DNA of 14,944 nt from CAUZSN01 sp963582345 (GCA_963582345.1 CAUZSN010000072.1:1-14944); one strand, 5' to 3'. Positions 1 through 6,625 are shown, numbered from the stretch's first letter. Notes: generated by a model not told the origin, from the sequence alone. Made by a program: numbers and translations.

Positions 1-1
1 G

Positions 2-799
2 AGTCACCAACGGGTACTCATACTGGGCGGCGGAGATGGACTGGCACTGCGTGACGTGCTTCGCTATGGCGATGTCCGCAGCGTTACACTCGTCGACATC
101 GACCCGGCTATGATTCAACTATCCTCCGAACACCCGGAGTTGATCCGCCTGAACCGAGCTGCATTTCACGATGGTCGGGTGCATGCAAGGCTAGGAAAAG
201 GGATTGCACCTGGCGAAACGACGGTCATCAAGTGCCGTACTAAGCGACATTCCTTGATCGACCGCACGGAGTACAAACTGGCCGAAGTGCGAGTATTCAC
301 CGTCGATGCGGATTTGTTTGTGAGCGATGTTGCAGACAAATACGATGTGGTGATCATCGACTTCCCCGATCCACGGACGGTCGAATTAGCGAAGCTGTAT
401 TCAGTTGATTTTTATCGGGCACTAGCGCAGCGTCTTGCTCCCGGTGCAACCGTGGCCATTCAATCAACTAACCCAAATCGAGCAGCGCTGGTTTTTTCCT
501 GCATTGGTCGCACTCTTGAAGCGGCGGGCTTCCGGATGCTGCCCTATCATGACCATATGCCAAGTTTTGGAGAGTGGGGCTGGCACCTTGCCTGGCGTGG
601 CGAAGCAACTGAGGCACAGATGCGGAACCGTCTCAGGAATCTGGAGTCGGTGTCGGTGGAGACTACTTACGTCACGCCTGATGTTATCAATGCCGCATTC
701 GTATTCGGAAAGAGGTCACCAGCCTTGTACGACGATGTGCGAGTAAACACGAAATTGCGACCTGTCATCTCGCATTATTATTCTCGAGGCTTCGAGTGA
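2..799 (+). CDS. Spermidine synthase-like aminopropyltransferase, 5'-truncated by window edge
   Basis: The frame is open from base 2, so the N-terminus lies outside the window and 265 residues are visible. The dcAdoMet-binding motif GGGDG is at residues 9-13, followed by VDID (acidic nucleotide-binding strand). The IIDFPDP segment carries the aspartates of the catalytic 'gate' and is followed by a helix/strand ending VAIQS. These are the hallmarks of the Rossmann-fold aminopropyltransferases that move aminopropyl from decarboxylated SAM to a polyamine. An insertion between RLGKG and VFTVDA makes it resemble the long bacterial membrane-linked versions, whose N-terminal half is transmembrane; that half cannot be seen here. 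The K+ channel gene follows 71 bp downstream on the same strand. Proteobacterial neighbourhoods of DUF350, aminopropyltransferase and ion channel genes are known to me, so the pairing is probably functional. The family call is firm; the exact polyamine substrate is not determinable. Confidence 0.9.
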   Translation, partial: SHQRVLILGGGDGLALRDVLRYGDVRSVTLVDIDPAMIQLSSEHPELIRLNRAAFHDGRVHARLGKGIAPGETTVIKCRTKRHSLIDRTEYKLAEVRVFTVDADLFVSDVADKYDVVIIDFPDPRTVELAKLYSVDFYRALAQRLAPGATVAIQSTNPNRAALVFSCIGRTLEAAGFRMLPYHDHMPSFGEWGWHLAWRGEATEAQMRNRLRNLESVSVETTYVTPDVINAAFVFGKRSPALYDDVRVNTKLRPVISHYYSRGFE

Positions 800-870
800 A
801 AGGACGCAGACTGGTTGTTTGTTGTAACGAACGCTGTCGAAGCTATTGTAAGGAATAGAAACTCAGTGGA

Positions 871-1935
871 ATGGTACTGTTAAAGTTTATCCGTGTTTAT
901 CGGGCTCTTCGCCGGCGCAAGTCCCGCGGTTTAGCGGTCGTGCTTTTGCTGGTCTTAATCTGCATTGTCGGAAACGCAGTTTGCTTCCATCTGTTTGACG
1001 GCCGGAAACAGGGTTTCAGCTTCGCAGACGCTTTATGGTACAGTGTTATTTCAACCACAACGATAGGGTACGGAGATTATTCGGCAAAGAGTCTTGGTGC
1101 GAGACTCGGAACGATCTTCTTTGTCGTCTTGCTTGGCCTCGCCACATTTTCTGTTTTTTTGGGGATGTCGATTGACTGGGTCACCGATTTAATTTCGAAG
1201 AGGCAAAGAGGAATGCGCACGATTTTCGCAAAAGACCACATCTTGATTGTTAACTTTCCGTCGGCCACGCGCGTCGGCCAGCTCATTCAAGAATTGCAGG
1301 CCGACCCAGATCATTCAAAGCGTGAGATCGTTATCGTGACTGATCAGATCGACACGTTACCATTTGACGAACCAAACGTGTTGTTCGTTAATGGGCCGAT
1401 CCTTGAGCGAGAATCCTTTGTGCGCGCCAGGTTGGATGAAGCCAAAATGGTCATCGTACTGGCCACGTCATATGCGGATCCCAATAGCGACGCCGTGGTC
1501 GCGTCCTCTATCGCAATCATCGATAGTTTGAATCCTAACATTTACATCGTTGCTGAGTGCCTGAATTATAAGCATAAGATGTTGTTTGATTCCGTTAACT
1601 GCAACGGCATCGTGTTCAGTATGAAGATATCAGGCAACCTACTCGCGCAGGAGGCGCACGATCCGGGAGTATCACAGCTCGTGGAAGTAATCACAAGCAA
1701 CGTCCGCGGCACGACCCTCTACAGCACCGATGTCACCGAAGCACTCTCCAAAACAACGTACAACGAAATCGCCAAGAATCTACTCGACAAAGACATCAAC
1801 GTGCTTTGTGTAAACCGTGAGGAGGAGAGCTTGACGTCGTTCGTCTCCCTTCTACCGCAACCAGACGACCGTGTGATTTATGCTGCTTCCGAACGCTTAC
1901 CTTGGCCTGAATTATTGGGCCTCGCTGGCATGTAG
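871..1935 (+). CDS. Two-TM potassium channel with cytosolic RCK/TrkA-N-like domain
   Basis: The protein has 354 aa. A basic N-terminus (RALRRRKSR) precedes TM1 at about residues 20-41. The pore helix and selectivity filter TTTTIGYGD lie at about 61-69, and TM2 at about 80-103. From about residue 122 a Rossmann-like regulatory domain follows (KDHILIVNFPS, IVIVTD, VLFVNG, IVLATSYADPNSDA), typical of RCK domains that gate K+ channels by ligand binding. The usual GxGxxG is replaced by NFPSATR, so nucleotide binding may be altered or lost. The ATG at 871 gives a sensible N-terminus; no strong Shine-Dalgarno sequence is visible. It lies 71 bp after the aminopropyltransferase gene. Polyamines are known blockers and modulators of K+ channels, so joint expression suggests a polyamine-sensitive envelope or ion-homeostasis unit; that role is inference. 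Confidence 0.92.
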   Translation: MVLLKFIRVYRALRRRKSRGLAVVLLLVLICIVGNAVCFHLFDGRKQGFSFADALWYSVISTTTIGYGDYSAKSLGARLGTIFFVVLLGLATFSVFLGMSIDWVTDLISKRQRGMRTIFAKDHILIVNFPSATRVGQLIQELQADPDHSKREIVIVTDQIDTLPFDEPNVLFVNGPILERESFVRARLDEAKMVIVLATSYADPNSDAVVASSIAIIDSLNPNIYIVAECLNYKHKMLFDSVNCNGIVFSMKISGNLLAQEAHDPGVSQLVEVITSNVRGTTLYSTDVTEALSKTTYNEIAKNLLDKDINVLCVNREEESLTSFVSLLPQPDDRVIYAASERLPWPELLGLAGM

Positions 1936-2060
1936 ATGGGAAGGCGAATGCAACACAAAGGAGTGTGCTGGTCCAGGGAATCTTGTATAAACGAATGCAA
2001 GCGATTATCCGAAATGCTGGCTTGGAACCGTGGCCGCGAGCTTTCCATTTATCCGACCGT

Positions 2061-2078
2061 AAGATAAATGTTTATCTT
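2061..2078. promoter_or_regulatory. Perfect 8-bp inverted repeat between channel and sir2 genes
   Basis: AAGATAAA and TTTATCTT are separated by two bases. There is no T-run after either arm, so this is not a convincing intrinsic terminator. It could be an operator or a folding site for the sir2 transcript. Function is unassigned. Confidence 0.35.
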
Positions 2079-2096
2079 GCAGCAAAGAAACATTAG

Positions 2097-2106
2097 TTAG
2101 ATGCCA
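2097..2106 (+). repeat. Left copy of 10-bp inverted repeat flanking sir2
   Basis: The sequence TTAGATGCCA here is the exact reverse complement of TGGCATCTAA at 2941-2950. With the preceding G it reads GTTAGAT, which matches the integron core-site consensus GTTRRRY. The repeat lies 26 bp before the sir2 start codon. Confidence 0.7.
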
Positions 2107-2131
2107 ACCCCCACACCGCCTCTACTGACTG

Positions 2132-2923
2132 ATGGTCAATCCTGCAAACGAACATGACGCCGCGATCGTCGAAGTCGCTAAGATCTTACGCGACGCCAAG
2201 AGCGTGCTGTTCGTGACCGGTGCAGGTGTCTCTGCGGATTCCGGCTTGCCTACGTATCGAGGTGTGGGCGGGCTTTACGATGGCGAAGACACCGAGGACG
2301 GCGTACGCATTGAAGACGCGCTCAGTGGCCCAATGTTTGCAAAACGTCCAGCGCTTACGTGGAAGTATTTGTGGCAAATTGGTTCTTCGTGCGTCGGTGC
2401 CGTTCCGAATGCGGCTCATAGAATCATTGCTGCGATCGAATCAGAAAAACACGATGTCTGGGTGATCACACAAAACGTCGATGGTCTTCATCGCTTCGCT
2501 GGTTCCAAGAATCTCGTCGAAGTGCACGGCCACATGTTTGACCTGTACTGCACGAAATGCGGCCGTGACTACACCGCAACTGAACTGCTATCTGATTTTC
2601 GCGTTCCCCCAACGCTACCACCGGAATGTACTAAATGTAATGGGATCGTCCGGCCGAGGGTCGTTCTGTTTGAAGAATCACTTCCCTTTTCGGTCGTGCA
2701 GACCATGAACGACCTTTCACACAAAGACTTTGACGTTGTATTCGCAATTGGAACGTCTGCGGTATTTCATTACATCAAGCAACCGCTCTTGCTGGCGCAA
2801 CGCCATAACAAACCAACGGTCGAAATCAATCCAACACAATCCGAGGTCTCTTGGAGTTGCCGATATCGCATTCAATTGGGTGCGGCTGACGCAATGCAAC
2901 GGATTCGGGCATGCATGAATTGA
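2132..2923 (+). CDS. Sir2-family NAD+-dependent protein deacylase (sirtuin)
   Basis: The protein has 263 aa, the normal length for a bacterial sirtuin. The NAD-binding loop GAGVSADSGLPTYRG is at about 30-44. TQNVDGLH (about 113-120) and VHG with catalytic His132 follow. A four-cysteine zinc site is formed by C140, C143, C166 and C169. GTS near AIGTSAVF and the VEINP strand complete the Rossmann fold. The reaction is removal of acyl groups from lysine using NAD+, yielding O-acyl-ADP-ribose and nicotinamide. The Tyr/Arg pair that marks desuccinylases (SIRT5/CobB) appears replaced in the segment TWKYLWQIG, so deacetylation or another acyl specificity is more likely; this rests on alignment by eye. 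The ATG at 2132 is chosen because the family's N-terminal helix begins a few residues later; no clear ribosome binding site is visible. The gene is bracketed by a 10-bp inverted repeat and followed after 27 bp by a group II intron on the opposite strand. Confidence 0.95.
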   Translation: MVNPANEHDAAIVEVAKILRDAKSVLFVTGAGVSADSGLPTYRGVGGLYDGEDTEDGVRIEDALSGPMFAKRPALTWKYLWQIGSSCVGAVPNAAHRIIAAIESEKHDVWVITQNVDGLHRFAGSKNLVEVHGHMFDLYCTKCGRDYTATELLSDFRVPPTLPPECTKCNGIVRPRVVLFEESLPFSVVQTMNDLSHKDFDVVFAIGTSAVFHYIKQPLLLAQRHNKPTVEINPTQSEVSWSCRYRIQLGAADAMQRIRACMN

Positions 2924-2940
2924 ACTGTAGCCACCACAAA

Positions 2941-2950
2941 TGGCATCTAA
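2941..2950 (+). repeat. Right copy of 10-bp inverted repeat; abuts intron 3' end
   Basis: TGGCATCTAA is the exact reverse complement of 2097-2106 and ends one base before the 3' end of the group II intron. With the base on the other side of the intron it becomes ATCTAAC, matching the attC inverse-core consensus RYYYAAC. Confidence 0.7.
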
Positions 2951-3021
2951 ATCGGGTAGCCGGGACGGTTGCCCGTCCCAGCCCCCACACCACCTAGCAT
3001 GCGGGTCCGCACTAGGCGGTT
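2951..3021 (-). ncRNA. Group II intron domains V and VI (catalytic core and branch-point helix)
   Basis: Domain V forms a two-part helix: A-C-C-G-C-C-T-A-G pairs with C-T-A-G-G-T-G-G-T, and the apical TGCG/CGCA is closed by GACC, with TG bulged on the 3' side. Domain VI has a GNRA-capped stem and an unpaired A at the expected branch distance. Both look undamaged, so the ribozyme could still be active if a maturase is supplied in trans. Confidence 0.88.
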
Positions 3022-3547
3022 CCGCGAAGAGGAGCAAGCTCCGCTCCTGAGTCTCGTATTTGAGACGCGCTCAAGGCTGGCTGATCGATGCACGCCAGAT
3101 CGGTTGACTCCTGTCGGAGTAGTTTCGCTCGATCCGAGTGCATCGGTAGCTCCGTCTTGTTCTTCACGGTTCGGCCCTTCCGATCGCCAGTGGCGTGTGG
3201 CGAAGTCGTACTACGGCCTCTGCTGACTGCTGGAGTCGCCGAACGGCTTGCACCGCACGGCTCCGACGTTCGGCTTCTCCGACTGCCGGATACGAACTCC
3301 AGCCCTCCCTGGATAAGACGACCAACTTTCGCTGCACAAGCTCCCGATTTACCAATGCGGCTGAACGAAGACGGCTTCGCGATGGTTGGCTCGCTCGCCT
3401 GGCCCCACCGGCCTTGTATCGGGTTCCTGTCCGTAGCCTCGCAGCTTTGTCGATCGGAGTCACAGTTGATAAACTACCCACCTAAAGACCTTCGTTCTCG
3501 TACAGGGGACTTCCACCCCACAAGTTGTCCGCCATGTCAGGCGTACC
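2951..3547 (-). mobile_element. Group IIC intron lacking a reverse transcriptase gene (about 597 nt)
   Basis: Read on the minus strand, the 5' part has the domain I pattern of group IIC introns: GTACGCC, then ACATGGCGGACAACTTG and TGGGGTGGAAGTCCCC. The linker AGTCAGCAGAGGCCGTAGTA (3209-3228) matches the segment that normally precedes the maturase ORF in domain IV. Domain V (about 2986-3021) has the catalytic triad CGC opposite GTG, paired arms CCTAG/CTAGG and TGCG/CGCA, and the diagnostic two-base bulge (TG) on the 3' strand. Domain VI (about 2951-2985) has the stem GGGACGG/CCGTCCC with a GCAA loop and a bulged A seven bases from the 3' end CCCGAT. Domain IV is only about 185 nt and encodes no RT motif; a 51-codon open frame (3012-3167, minus) has none of the catalytic motifs. 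The 3' end is firm; the 5' end is uncertain by 1-3 nt because GUGYG is degenerate. Confidence 0.9.
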
Positions 3548-3548
3548 A

Positions 3549-3674
3549 GCGGATGCGCCGTGAAACCGTGTTGAACAAGGCTAAGCGATCATTGCGTGGA
3601 ACCAGTGGCGATCGGGATCTGATCCTTCGCCTTGATGTCAAAAGCTTCTTCGGATTCGGTATTGGCGGGCAGCG
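3549..3674. other. Short spacer after intron; possible remainder of recombination site
   Basis: This spacer contains GTTGAAC at 3570-3576, a GTTRRRY-type match that could close a short attC-like fold with the ATCTAAC inverse core on the other side of the intron. The stem would hold CGG/CCG with one extrahelical G. It is much shorter than typical attC sites, so this is only suggestive. No gene was recognised here. Confidence 0.25.
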
Positions 3675-3968
3675 ATGAATAACCACAACAAGCGACCCAT
3701 TCCGTTGTACCCATCAAAACAGCGCAAACGGTGTCCCGTCTGCAATGAGGTCAGCTACTCCGCTGCGGGCATCCACCCCCAATGCGCGGTCCACCAAGCA
3801 GACCCCAATCGTGGGAATACGTGGGCCCAGACGAAGAAGCAGAAACAACCGACGAAAACGACCGAACTCGAACGGTGGCAGAAGATGTGTCCGGCGTGCC
3901 AGGCTGCCAACCACGTTCGCAAGAAAACCTGCGCCTGCGGCCACAATTTATCCGAATCAAGATCCTGA
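3675..3968 (+). CDS. Small double zinc-ribbon protein, function unknown
   Basis: The protein has 97 aa. An N-terminal CPVC (about residues 20-23) is followed by HPQC, and a C-terminal CPAC is followed by KTCACGH, giving two Cys/His clusters of zinc-ribbon type joined by a Lys/Gln/Thr-rich hydrophilic linker. It is soluble, with no signal peptide and no membrane segment. It is likely a nucleic-acid or protein-binding adaptor, but no family is recognised. The ATG at 3675 follows a weak GGGCAG purine stretch. It is the first gene after the intron and starts a same-strand run of small genes up to 5500. Confidence 0.75.
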   Translation: MNNHNKRPIPLYPSKQRKRCPVCNEVSYSAAGIHPQCAVHQADPNRGNTWAQTKKQKQPTKTTELERWQKMCPACQAANHVRKKTCACGHNLSESRS

Positions 3969-3991
3969 CCGACAATCGAGAATCACGCCAG

Positions 3992-4219
3992 ATGTTGCAG
4001 ACGTTGCTATGGATAATTCCACTCATTCTGGCAATCGGCTCGCAAATTGTGCTGAGCCGCTATTTCAGATTATGGCTGCGCGGCTATTTCACCCGGGCGC
4101 GGATCCCGCCGACTCCGTGCATTCGTTCCGGGTGTTCCAGCCGCCCGAATTCACGCATCCGGCGGTTCGAGTTTTCTACCTCGTCGATGACACGGCAAAC
4201 CTGCGGCGGAATTGTCTGA
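3992..4219 (+). CDS. Doubtful small membrane protein, possibly frameshifted
   Basis: From ATG 3992 the frame encodes 75 aa. The first 20 or so residues (LLWIIPLILAIGSQIVL) form a convincing transmembrane helix with a basic follow-up (RYFRLWLRGYF). After about residue 34 the sequence becomes Arg/Ser/Pro-rich and non-protein-like, whereas the neighbouring frame reads a more natural tail (FQPPEFTHPAVRVFYLVDD, ending at 4227). A frameshift near 4090 inside a once longer membrane protein is possible. No family is recognised, and it may not be a gene at all. Confidence 0.3.
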   Translation: MLQTLLWIIPLILAIGSQIVLSRYFRLWLRGYFTRARIPPTPCIRSGCSSRPNSRIRRFEFSTSSMTRQTCGGIV

Positions 4220-4276
4220 ACAAGTAGCGTCGGACAACGCCGGGGGGACACATGTTTTTAGAAATCGGAATCTCAA

Positions 4277-4474
4277 ATGGCGGAAGGCACCATCAAACGA
4301 CTCACGGACAGGGGCTTCGGGTTTATCGACACCGGGAGCGAGAAGGACTTGTTTTTTCACTCGTCAAACCTCGACGGTGTTGAGTACGAGCAACTCCAAG
4401 AAGGGCAACGAGTGTCATACACCGAAGGACAGGGACCGAAAGGGCCATGTGCCGAAAACGTCAAGCCGGCCTGA
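4277..4474 (+). CDS. Cold-shock-domain RNA chaperone (CspA family)
   Basis: The protein has 65 aa, the typical length of a single CSD. The RNP1-type motif DRGFGFI (about 11-17) and RNP2-type DLFFHSSNL (about 24-32) form the aromatic nucleic-acid-binding face. The KGPCAENV end corresponds to the usual final strand (GPQAxNV). The protein binds single-stranded RNA/DNA in the cytoplasm and melts secondary structure during cold or growth transitions. The first trinucleotide usually encoding K in 'GTVKWF' is here GTIKRL, a variant common outside proteobacteria. The ATG at 4277 gives the canonical N-terminus (MAEGTIK). Upstream is AT-rich with only a weak purine tract. A 35-aa Lys-rich gene follows 44 bp later. 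Confidence 0.95.
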   Translation: MAEGTIKRLTDRGFGFIDTGSEKDLFFHSSNLDGVEYEQLQEGQRVSYTEGQGPKGPCAENVKPA

Positions 4475-4518
4475 CGGAGATGAGAGCAACATTCGTTTTC
4501 AATCACGGAGAAACAGAA

Positions 4519-4626
4519 ATGGGTGATAAGGGAAGTAAAGATAAAGGAAAAAGGGAACAACAGAAAAAGGCCCAGCTTAGTGCAAAGGAAAAACGAAAAT
4601 TGAAACAAGATAAGAAGAATAAATAA
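4519..4626 (+). CDS. 35-aa lysine-rich mini-protein
   Basis: This is a short but convincing gene. ATG 4519 is preceded by GGAG at 4507-4510 with 8-nt spacing, and the frame ends with TAA at 4626. The product is highly charged (MGDKGSKDKGKREQQ at the start, then LSAKEKRKLKQDKKNK) with about 40% Lys and no hydrophobic core, so it is probably disordered and may bind nucleic acid or ribosomes. The pattern 'GDKG-KD-...-KEKRKLK' recurs, as I recall, in short uncharacterised proteins of several phyla, but no function is established. It sits just after the cold-shock gene on the same strand; co-expression is plausible. Confidence 0.75.
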   Translation: MGDKGSKDKGKREQQKKAQLSAKEKRKLKQDKKNK

Positions 4627-4664
4627 ATACGCATCGTTATGCACCGTGAAGTTGCGATTGCAGC

Positions 4665-4946
4665 GTGTTTCCACTGATTCTCAAAAACCACGATAATCGG
4701 CTCGAAATCGACACCGATCAACCAGGCGTTTTAACGTTTGCTCACGATGAGAAAATCGTATTGGTCATCGACGAAGCAGTTTCGGAATCCGTTGCAGACA
4801 TCACGCTCGATGCTTTGATCACAGCGATGCAGCGGGCACGGTATCCGAAGAATCCATACCTATCTTGGGATTCCGAGAAAAGGACAGTATTTGCTGGCGC
4901 GTTGTTGTGCTCAGATGTGACGGTGTACGACCAGCTTCCAATCTGA
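4665..4946 (+). CDS. Hypothetical 93-aa protein
   Basis: The frame opens at GTG 4665, since no ATG is available in frame before residue 50. The product is an acidic, soluble alpha/beta-looking protein: alternating strands (LEIDTD, GVLTFAH, KIVLVID), then a helix (SESVADITLDALITAMQRAR) and a C-terminal strand pair. It has no signal peptide, no Cys clusters and no recognisable catalytic motif. No Shine-Dalgarno sequence is seen, so the start could be wrong. Repeat copy A begins 11 bp after its stop, and the metallopeptidase-like gene follows 174 bp later in the same direction. The family is not recognised. Confidence 0.6.
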   Translation: MFPLILKNHDNRLEIDTDQPGVLTFAHDEKIVLVIDEAVSESVADITLDALITAMQRARYPKNPYLSWDSEKRTVFAGALLCSDVTVYDQLPI

Positions 4947-4956
4947 TCATGCCCGG

Positions 4957-5012
4957 CCCGACTTTGTTCGCGAAACTCGTCGAATACGGGACACCAAAAC
5001 AAACTACCCATT
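4957..5012. repeat. Dispersed 56-bp repeat, copy A
   Basis: This copy aligns without gaps to 5563-5618 at an offset of 606 bp. Conserved blocks include CGCGAAAC, CGTCGAAT, AAAACAAAC and ACCC; about four fifths of positions agree by eye. It begins just after the stop of the 4665-4946 gene. Confidence 0.75.
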
Positions 5013-5119
5013 CTTGACCAGCAGGCCCGTCCGGTGAAGTGCCGTTTTCTTCATACGTTTCGCCGTGCGGAGCATCACGGCTCCCGGGTTCTTTTCCATT
5101 GATGTGACACATTCCAAAT

Positions 5120-5500
5120 ATGACCTTTACCGAGCCCTTTGCTGATCACCCGCTATTGCAGGAACGAGTTCTATCTGTCCTGCAGGCGTTGCCCGGCGGT
5201 GTGCAGCGTGATTTTTTGGATGATCCTCGATTCGGAATCGCGATCGACAACTACGAGCGTGGGAAGGGGTGGACATTGCTCATGCCGACACCTGGCCCCC
5301 CCGGCGAGGGAAGTCGTCGCGTAGTGCTAAGACCCAAGCTGGAGGTGGCGTCTGAATCGTTCGCGAAATACGTCATCGCTCACGAGTTCGCTCATGCGTT
5401 TCTGCGAAACGGCGGTTGGGGCGAAATCACTGACGTGGAAGAAGCTGCCGATGCGATCGCGGCTTCCTGGGGGTTTCATAAGCCAGCGACGTTTAGTTGA
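5120..5500 (+). CDS. HEXXH zinc metallopeptidase-like small protein
   Basis: The protein has 126 aa. A single clear motif, AHEFAHAFL, supplies the two zinc-binding histidines (H88, H92) and the general base E89. Downstream, DVEEAADAIAASWGF (about 105-119) can provide the third ligand (Glu/Asp), as in gluzincin-type ImmA/IrrE-like or M48-related minimal peptidases. The N-terminal 80 residues look like a small beta-rich lead-in. There is no signal peptide or TM segment, so it is cytosolic. The ATG at 5120 is the only reasonable start. It may cleave a regulator, as ImmA-like proteins do, but no adjacent repressor gene is visible, so the role is unknown. Repeat copy B lies 62 bp beyond the stop. 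Confidence 0.75.
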   Translation: MTFTEPFADHPLLQERVLSVLQALPGGVQRDFLDDPRFGIAIDNYERGKGWTLLMPTPGPPGEGSRRVVLRPKLEVASESFAKYVIAHEFAHAFLRNGGWGEITDVEEAADAIAASWGFHKPATFS

Positions 5501-6426
5501 GTTCGACGACCGTCTCATAGTACAGGCGATGATCACCCTCGGACAGCCAGACGCCGGTTCGCCCCGATTCTGTCCGCGAAACCCGTCGAATGCCGGACAG
5601 CAAAACAAACCACCCTTTTCGCGAAATTGGTGTGGGCATTTTGGCGCGGCCGGATTCACGCGAGACGACGATTCGTTTATCTCGCTTGTTTCTGTTCCGG
5701 CGAGGCACGCCTCCGCAGAATCGATCTGATTCACGAGGCGACTTTGGTGTGCCCGGCACGTGTAGTCGGAATAATATAGCCGCAATTCGGCTGCTCAGGC
5801 CAGCGCGCTCAGGAGGGCGTGTCCTGAGTCTCAAGGTCAGAACCAACCGGATGGTTAGACCTGTGTCACGAACGGCAACCGCGGTCAGGGCCCAATACCG
5901 ACCATCCGTCGCGGTCAGAATGATGACACCGTTCGGCCGCCCCCAGCCGAGAACTGCTCTGGGTCGATGAAACCCACGCGCGCAAAACGTTGAGTTCAGC
6001 AGACCAAATCAGTCGAATTACGGAATGTTGCACAATCCGTAGGCGTGAGCGACGTAAGCCTCGGATCACTCACCGTTCTTTGGCTTCTTCCGGCCGACTG
6101 ACCGGGTTGGCCGACCTTCGCGACATACGGGTTTCCGCACTGCTGCCGTCATCGTCGTCGGCAAACGTCTTGCGTTTGACTGATGCGTGGGAATCCTGGT
6201 CGGAAAGTTGACGTGCGGCCGAGTATTCTGCCTACTCGGATCGTCGTTCAGCCGCCTCGTTTCGGCCGGAAGGCGGCTAAAGTGGGGACCATTGCATCTT
6301 CGATGCCGGTTGATTGTGTACAATCAAACAAAGATGCCAGATCCGGAAAAGAAATGGCTCCGGTGGGCGGGCCGACGAGGATGATGCGTCGGTGACATCC
6401 GTTGTTCGAACACGATCTCGCTGTGC
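5501..6426. other. Gene-poor region with degenerate repeats
   Basis: About 0.9 kb contains no frame with protein-like composition in either direction; the open frames are rich in Arg/Ser/Pro and lack family motifs. It includes repeat copy B (5563-5618) and a short palindromic segment (TACGGA ... TCCGTA, around 6019-6041) followed by a GGCGTGAGCGACGTAAGCC block, which resembles intergenic repeats of planctomycetes. It is best read as eroded, repeat-filled spacer. Confidence 0.5.
5563..5618. repeat. Dispersed 56-bp repeat, copy B
   Basis: This is the second copy of the element at 4957-5012, in the same orientation and again downstream of a small (+) gene. On the minus strand both copies read a G/T-rich stretch (GGTTTGTTTTG) followed by CGACGGGTTTCGCG. 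Confidence 0.75.
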
Positions 6427-6625
6427 TTACGCAGACTGTATCCGCGCATCCTCTCGCTTCTTCCGCAATTTGTCAGCCAAGCCAACGTGGTTCGACGCAA
6501 TTCGGTCGAATAACGTATCACAAATGGGACAATTCTCGGCAAGCTCATCGTGCAGGGCGACCTTGGCAGTTGCCGCAACGAATCGTGTGGAAATCAACGA
6601 GGATCGAGGCGGTCGTCATTTTCAT
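6427..6625 (-). pseudogene. Small zinc-ribbon protein gene with one-base frameshift
   Basis: The gene starts at ATG 6625, whose ATGA overlaps the stop of the DUF971 gene. The first frame reads about 26 residues with IRCGNCQGRPAR and then hits TGA. The shifted frame continues naturally as HDELAENCPICDTLFDRIA, then a basic helical tail ending DARIQSA with TAA at 6427-6429. Removing one C from the CCC in GGTCGCCCTGCACG (around 6563) joins them into a 65-aa protein with a CGNC...CPIC zinc-binding pair. The total span is 3n+1, as expected for a single-base insertion. It may be a real pseudogene, a sequencing error in a homopolymer or, less likely, a programmed shift. It appears to be a partner of DUF971; its function is unknown. 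Confidence 0.65.

Noticed and set aside
2097..2125. CCCCCACACCGCCT before sir2 resembles the domain V edge of the intron, suggesting a second intron remnant
   Set aside because: No partner GGCGGTT arm and no domain VI hairpin are present, so it is likely chance or a tiny scar at most.
3012..3167. 51-codon minus-strand frame in intron domain IV as an RT fragment
   Set aside because: It has no recognisable RT or maturase motif. It could be eroded N-terminal sequence, but this cannot be supported.
3088..3678. Long plus-strand frame whose end reads LRLDVKSFFGF, reminiscent of a reverse-transcriptase motif
   Set aside because: It runs antisense through the group II intron, most of it is Ser/Arg/Pro-rich, and no YADD or other RT motif follows. 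The match is too short to mean anything.
5327..5846. Minus-strand frames around repeat copy B (e.g. ending GDHRLYYETVVELN)
   Set aside because: They are produced by the dispersed repeat and overlap the metallopeptidase gene. The composition is not protein-like over most of the length.
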